A stretch of DNA of 9,593 nt from Treponema sp. (GTDB lineage: Bacteria > Spirochaetota > Spirochaetia > Treponematales > Breznakiellaceae). Where the stretch lies: contig JAISRD010000039.1 in NCBI GenBank assembly GCA_031273835.1, positions 1 to 9,593 on the forward strand, in the 5' to 3' direction. Position numbers and translations under genes: made by a program. Positions within the stretch are counted from its first letter, which is position 1, and the number at the start of each line of letters is the position of its first letter. The notes beneath the pieces are model-generated. The model saw nothing but the letters and a program-made list of their open reading frames with translations, made no database searches and was not told the DNA's origin. Shown in pieces: positions 6,157 through 9,593 of the stretch.

Positions 6157-7914
6157 CTAATCCCCTATGACGCTCCGGATCTCCCGGTTAATCGCCCGGA
6201 GCTTCCTCTCCGCTTCCGCCTTCGCGGCGTCAAGACCCCCGGTCAGCTCCGCGCAGCAGGTGGCGTAGAATTTGATCTTCGGCTCCGTCCCGCTGGGCCG
6301 GGCGCTGACCACCGTCCCGTCCTCCAGAAAAAACTGAAGTACGTCGCTGGGGGGCAGGCCGTCGGCGCCGTTTTTTATATCCCTCACCCTTATCACTTTT
6401 ATCCCCCCCAGGGTTTCAGGGGGGTTCTTCCGGTATTCTTCCATGATGCCCTTCATGATCCCCGGCCCTTCGGGGCCCTGGAAATACTTGGAGATACCCA
6501 GTTCCTGCCAGTAACCGTTTTGCTCGTAGAGCTCATCCAGCCGGTCCAGGAGGCTCTTTCCCCGGCTCCTCCAATACAGGGTCATTTCCGCGGTAAGGGC
6601 CGAGGCGGAAATACCGTCCTTGTCCCGTACTTCGTTTTCCACCAGGTAACCGTAGCTTTCCTCGGTACCGTAGAGGAAGGTCCCCTCGATTTTACCCTGA
6701 TCGCAGCGGCGCATCACATCGGCTATCCACTTGAATCCCGTAAGGACCTCCACACATTCAACGCCGTAGGAAGCGGCCACCCGTTTTTGCATGCCCGTGG
6801 TAACCACCGTATTGACCATGAGGGGTTTGGGGGGGAGTTTTCCCAGCTCCTTAAGGGAATGGAAAATATAATCCTCAAGGAGCACCCCGGTTTGATTCCC
6901 CGTAAGCAGGACAAAATCCCCGTCCTTTGCCACGGCCATGCCGAAGCGGTCCGCGTCGGGGTCCGTGGCCATAACCACGTCGGCCCCCTCTTTTTTGGCG
7001 AGCTTTATGGCCAGGTCCAGGGCCGCCGCTTCCTCGGGGTTGGGGAACGCCACGGTGGGAAAATCCCCGTTTCCCTCCCGCTGTTCGGGAACGGTGATTA
7101 TTTTAAGCCCCAGGTCCCCCAGAACGGCCTCCACATGGAAGGCCCCCGTACCGTGGAGGGGAGTATAGACGATTTTGACATCCCCCGCCCTTTCTTTTAT
7201 CAGGGCGGGCCTGAAAAGCCGGCTTTTTACCATGGCCCGGTAGGGCCCGTCAATTTCCTCATCTATAATCCGCAGCAGCCCCCCGGCCAGGGCTTCTTCC
7301 CGGGTAAGCTCCTTAATGTCCCTGACCGCGTTAACCTCGGCTATGATCCCCTTGTCATGGGGGGAAATAACCTGGGAACCGTCGTTCCAATAGGCCTTGT
7401 AGCCGTTGTATTGGGGGGGATTGTGGCTCGCCGTAACGACTATCCCCGTATCGCAGCCCAGGCAGCGTATGGCAAAGGAAAGTTCGGGGGTGGGCCGCAG
7501 GGCCGAAAAAAGGCAGGCCTTTATGCCGTTGCCGGCAAATATCAGGGCCGCGGCCTCGGCAAATTCAGCGGAATAATGGCGGCTGTCAAAGGCGATAACC
7601 GCGGAAAGCCCCCCCGCTTTGGCAGCCTTCTCAGGGAAGGCCCGGCGCACATAGTTGGCAAGCCCTTGGGTGGCCCTCTTAACCACCAGGGTATTCATGC
7701 GGTTATAGCCCCCCCCGATTATTCCCCGCAGGCCCCCGGTGCCGAATTCCAGGTCCCGGTAAAAACGGTCCTCAAGTTCCTTCTCCGCCGCCGCCTTTTC
7801 CGCGCCGCCGGAAAGAGCTTCCGCAAGAAGCTTCTCCACACCGGAACGGAAACCGGCGTCCTTTTCTTTGGCGATATAGTCCTTCGCCCGGTCTATGACG
7901 GCGTTTTTTTCCAT
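6157..7914 (-). CDS. Phospho-sugar mutase (alpha-D-phosphohexomutase, PgcA/PGM2 type)
   Basis: A cytoplasmic enzyme that interconverts hexose 1- and 6-phosphates (glucose and/or mannose) through a phosphoserine. From the chosen start it has 585 residues, the usual size for the PGM2/PgcA branch. All four active-site elements are present (numbered from Met at 7914): phosphoserine loop TASHNP (161-166, Ser163), metal-binding DPDADR (318-323), sugar-binding GTEES (416-420) and phosphate-binding RPSGTEPK (539-546). The frame is open to an earlier ATG at 7953, but GGAGGG (7921-7926) stands 6 nt before ATG 7914 and nothing suitable precedes 7953, so the shorter form is preferred. It heads the operon with tatT, tatP and tatQM. 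Glucose- versus mannose-phosphate preference cannot be read from the motifs. Confidence 0.95.
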   Translation of the reverse strand: MEKNAVIDRAKDYIAKEKDAGFRSGVEKLLAEALSGGAEKAAAEKELEDRFYRDLEFGTGGLRGIIGGGYNRMNTLVVKRATQGLANYVRRAFPEKAAKAGGLSAVIAFDSRHYSAEFAEAAALIFAGNGIKACLFSALRPTPELSFAIRCLGCDTGIVVTASHNPPQYNGYKAYWNDGSQVISPHDKGIIAEVNAVRDIKELTREEALAGGLLRIIDEEIDGPYRAMVKSRLFRPALIKERAGDVKIVYTPLHGTGAFHVEAVLGDLGLKIITVPEQREGNGDFPTVAFPNPEEAAALDLAIKLAKKEGADVVMATDPDADRFGMAVAKDGDFVLLTGNQTGVLLEDYIFHSLKELGKLPPKPLMVNTVVTTGMQKRVAASYGVECVEVLTGFKWIADVMRRCDQGKIEGTFLYGTEESYGYLVENEVRDKDGISASALTAEMTLYWRSRGKSLLDRLDELYEQNGYWQELGISKYFQGPEGPGIMKGIMEEYRKNPPETLGGIKVIRVRDIKNGADGLPPSDVLQFFLEDGTVVSARPSGTEPKIKFYATCCAELTGGLDAAKAEAERKLRAINREIRSVIGD

Positions 7915-7920
7915 AGAAGT

Positions 7921-7961
7921 CCCTCCGGTTACAGTATAATTACCATTCCCCATAAACGCAA
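7921..7961 (-). promoter_or_regulatory. Candidate promoter and RBS of the mutase-tat operon
   Basis: On the - strand TTGCGT (7961-7956), a 17-nt spacer and TATACT (7938-7933; 5/6 match) form a plausible sigma-70 promoter. GGAGGG (7926-7921) follows, 6 nt before ATG 7914. If this promoter is used, the leader is only about a dozen nt and the upstream ATG 7953 cannot be the start. Confidence 0.4.
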
Positions 7962-7970
7962 GGATAAAAA

Positions 7971-8018
7971 ATGGACATTCGCAATTTAGACCACGACGGA
8001 AGAAATAAGAATTTTTAA
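7971..8018 (+). other. Possible 15-codon leader ORF upstream of the P83/100 gene
   Basis: ATG 7971 to TAA 8016-8018 encodes MDIRNLDHDGRNKNF, with AAGGA (7960-7964) 6 nt ahead. A perfect TATAAT lies at 7935-7940 on the + strand but lacks a clear -35. The frame ends just before a GC-rich hairpin set, the usual geometry of a leader peptide. Translation is unproven. Confidence 0.25.
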
Positions 8019-8043
8019 CCCCAGGGGAGACCGCTTATGCTTC

Positions 8044-8104
8044 GGGGCCTAAAGGCCCCTCGGGCTCCGCCGGAACGCCGGTTCCCCGAGGCCTTTCTTT
8101 GTTT
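8044..8104 (+). terminator. Terminator-like hairpin with a competing upstream hairpin
   Basis: AAAGGCC (8051-8057) plus TCGGG (8060-8064) pair with CCCGA (8085-8089) plus GGCCTTT (8090-8096). This gives a 12-bp stem with a two-base bulge, followed by the T-rich CTTTCTTTGTTT (8093-8104). A second stem, GGGGCC (8044-8049) with GGCCCC (8054-8059) and loop TAAA, uses the same left-arm bases, so the two cannot form together. No complete + strand gene lies upstream, so this would end a short leader transcript. Confidence 0.6.
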
Positions 8105-8140
8105 GCATTTTTGCTATAAACTTACATACTAAAATGTAAG
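8103..8140 (+). promoter_or_regulatory. Candidate P83/100 promoter and inverted repeat
   Basis: TATAAA (8115-8120) and TAAAAT (8130-8135) are both 5/6 -10 candidates, but neither has a good -35. CTTACAT (8121-8127) and ATGTAAG (8134-8140) form a perfect 7-bp inverted repeat around ACTAAA. This could be an operator or a 5' UTR hairpin, lying 25 nt before the start codon. Confidence 0.35.
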
Positions 8141-8165
8141 AAGAAACAGTTGCAAGGAGTTTACC

Positions 8166-9593
8166 ATGAAAAACCGCTTAGGAATATTTCTTTCGTTGTT
8201 TTTTTTACTGCCGGCATTGACCCTTATTGCCCAGAATGTGGACAGGGGTGAACTTGAAAAAAACCAGGCCGCCGTCGACTTTATCAACTATGAGGGGCCC
8301 CATTCCAGGCTCGATACGGCAGAGCAGATACACGATATAGGCTACCAACTGGGGCTGGAGGTCAAAAACGGGGCTTCCCGGACGGGGGCTTCCGGCCGAT
8401 ACTTTGTGATCCATTCGGTGGGCGATCCGGAGGGGGATAAGCTTGACGCGGATATCTTCGGCCTTGGGGTCGATGTTGGGGTGGATCATATCAGGAACCT
8501 CAGACTGATTATCCAGGGCTACCTTGAGGGGGCCTATGACTATACGGCGGGCGACGCGGCCCTCCTCTCCCGGTATATAACGATTTACAACGCCGTATTC
8601 CGCAAGGATTGGAACTTTTACAATTCCCGGTACAAAAGCGGGGTGATTGCCAACATGGACCAGGAAAGGGCGGGCCTTTCCATACGTTTTGATGAATGGC
8701 CCGGCCAAACCCTGATGACCATACCCCTGGGAACGGGCGATCCCGGCTCCCTCAGCGCCATCGACACCTCAACCCTTACCGACCCGAATGTGATCGACTC
8801 GATGCGTCAGACCGACGACAGGGGCATAGAAGACCGCCAGGACATGGTGGAACTTAAGGAACGGGAAGCCGAAGAGGCCAATCAGAGCGCGACCCTCCAG
8901 CGGGAGGCCATAGCCGAGGAAGAAAAGGACATAGCCAGGGAGCAGTCCGAGGTGGACAGCGCCCGCCAGCGGGTTGAACAGGAACAGCGCAGAACGGAGG
9001 AACAGCAGCAGCAGGCCCGGCAGCAGCAGGAAGAAGCCCGGCAGCAGCAGCAGGAAGCCCAGCGCCGTCAGGAAGAAGCCCAGCGGCAGCAGGAACAGGC
9101 CCGGCAGGAAGAGGCCGCGGGCCGCATAAGCCGGGAAGAAGCTCAGAAACAGCAGGAAGAAGCCCGGCGGCAGCCGCAGGAGGCGCAGCAGCAGCAGGAA
9201 GAAGCCCGGCAGCGCGAAGAGGAGGCCCGGCAGCAGCAGGAAGAAGCCCTGCAGAAACAGCAGGAGCTTGCCGAACAGGAGCAGGAAACTGAACAGCGCC
9301 AGGAGGAGCTTGATCAGCGCCGGCAGGAGCAGGAAGAGCGGCAGCAGGAGGCGGAACTTGCCGAACAGCGGGCGGAGCAAAAACAGCAGGAAGCCCAGCA
9401 GGAAAGGAAGGATATAGCCCAGGATCAGCAGGAAATTATCGACAGCCAGGAGGCGGCCACATCGGTCGCATCGGCCGGCGGGACCGGCACGGAAACGGTC
9501 TCCGCGGAGGGCGGCCTGCTGGCGGCGAGCATACTGCAAGCCGATTCCCCCCTGGGCCGTCTGGTGCGGATCGATCCCTCATCGGGGGCCGTC
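8166..9593 (+). CDS. P83/100-family secreted protein (5' partial; runs off the window)
   Basis: The frame is open for 476 codons to the window end and continues. AAGGAG (8154-8159) lies 6 nt before ATG. A signal peptide (MKNRLG, then a Leu/Phe-rich core, cleavage near Ala22) sends it out of the cytoplasm; no lipobox Cys is present. Residues about 28-195 form the N-terminal globular part with VDFINYEGPHSRLDTAEQI (37-55) and DIFGLGVDVGVDHIRNLR (96-113), the pattern of Borrelia P83/100 and T. pallidum Tp0486. From about 215 to 430 comes a very long coiled coil, with heptads such as QQQEEAR repeated more than fifteen times, made almost only of Q, E, R and A. After 430 a short Ala/Gly/Thr linker leads into a second domain whose beginning (SPLGRLVRIDPSSGAV) is seen. 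P83/100 proteins are immunodominant periplasmic or outer-envelope proteins of unsettled function. Confidence 0.88.
   Translation, partial: MKNRLGIFLSLFFLLPALTLIAQNVDRGELEKNQAAVDFINYEGPHSRLDTAEQIHDIGYQLGLEVKNGASRTGASGRYFVIHSVGDPEGDKLDADIFGLGVDVGVDHIRNLRLIIQGYLEGAYDYTAGDAALLSRYITIYNAVFRKDWNFYNSRYKSGVIANMDQERAGLSIRFDEWPGQTLMTIPLGTGDPGSLSAIDTSTLTDPNVIDSMRQTDDRGIEDRQDMVELKEREAEEANQSATLQREAIAEEEKDIAREQSEVDSARQRVEQEQRRTEEQQQQARQQQEEARQQQQEAQRRQEEAQRQQEQARQEEAAGRISREEAQKQQEEARRQPQEAQQQQEEARQREEEARQQQEEALQKQQELAEQEQETEQRQEELDQRRQEQEERQQEAELAEQRAEQKQQEAQQERKDIAQDQQEIIDSQEAATSVASAGGTGTETVSAEGGLLAASILQADSPLGRLVRIDPSSGAV
9000..9398 (+). repeat. 21-bp heptad-coding repeats in the P83/100 coiled coil
   Basis: Degenerate 21-nt units built of CAG, GAA/GAG, GCC and CGG codons encode consecutive heptads. 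An identical 21-mer encoding QQQEEAR occurs at 9021-9041 and 9189-9209, exactly eight units apart, and a near copy starts at 9231. In-frame unit gain or loss would lengthen or shorten the coil without breaking the frame. Confidence 0.8.

Noticed and set aside
7915..7953. N-terminal extension of the mutase from ATG 7953
   Set aside because: No Shine-Dalgarno upstream, the 13 extra residues are not part of the family fold, and ATG 7914 has GGAGGG at 6 nt.
5947..7989. 680-codon open frame on the + strand antisense to the mutase and tatT
   Set aside because: It is the mirror of high-GC coding DNA on the other strand. The - strand has all phosphohexomutase motifs, and the + translation is Pro/Gly/Arg-rich with no domain and no start signal.
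8205..8708. 167-codon - strand frame inside the P83/100 N-terminal region
   Set aside because: Shadow of the + strand gene, which has a signal peptide, a Shine-Dalgarno and family pattern.
8769..9539. 256-codon Leu/Phe-rich frame on the - strand that mimics a membrane protein
   Set aside because: It is the complement of the CAG/GAA heptad repeats (CTG, TTC); the Leu/Phe pattern follows from the coiled-coil codons.

Overview
The window looks like a chromosomal segment of a spirochaete, most likely a Treponema of the GC-richer host-associated (for example insect-gut) group. Three things point there. The first is a TPR-protein-associated TRAP transporter operon in the order known from T. pallidum tp0956-tp0957-tp0958 (tatT-tatP-tatQM). 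The second is a divergent P83/100-family antigen gene with its glutamine/glutamate-rich coiled coil. The third is a sigma-70 factor end, recalling that rpoD and the P83/100 gene also lie near each other in T. pallidum. The species cannot be fixed from the sequence alone.

Layout. 1-127 (+): C-terminus of a sigma-70 factor (region 4.2, probably RpoD). 128-380: a large imperfect inverted repeat that could be a bidirectional terminator between convergent genes, then a short tandem repeat. 381-827 (-): a small XRE/Cro-type HTH regulator with a G9 tract near its 3' end. 828-1089: a divergent control region with three copies of AGCTAWTAG. 1090-1770 (+): a lipoprotein of unknown function. 1771-2280: a strong hairpin, two tiny overlapping ORFs that may be relics, and a short tandem repeat. 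Roughly 440-2270 is visibly more A/T-rich than the rest and looks like accessory DNA.

2281-7914 (-) reads as one operon in the order phospho-sugar mutase, tatT (TPR lipoprotein), tatP (substrate-binding protein) and tatQM (fused permease). The gaps are 20 nt, 21 nt and a 4-nt GTGA overlap. TatT should sit as a lipid-anchored periplasmic partner of TatP, which hands a ligand to the ion-driven TatQM permease. TatP has Gly where the TRAP binding proteins usually have the carboxylate-binding Arg, in line with the non-canonical, probably hydrophobic ligand proposed for the T. pallidum homologue. The mutase, interconverting hexose 1- and 6-phosphates, has no evident mechanistic tie to the transporter beyond sharing the transcript.

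7915-8165 is a divergent regulatory region. It holds a possible 15-codon leader ORF, a terminator-like hairpin that competes with a second hairpin, and a promoter-proximal inverted repeat. 8166-9593 (+): the secreted P83/100-family protein, cut by the window end. The strongest candidates for something undescribed are the leader/terminator arrangement ahead of the P83 gene, and the G9 tract plus tandem repeats that could switch the C-terminal tail of the XRE regulator.
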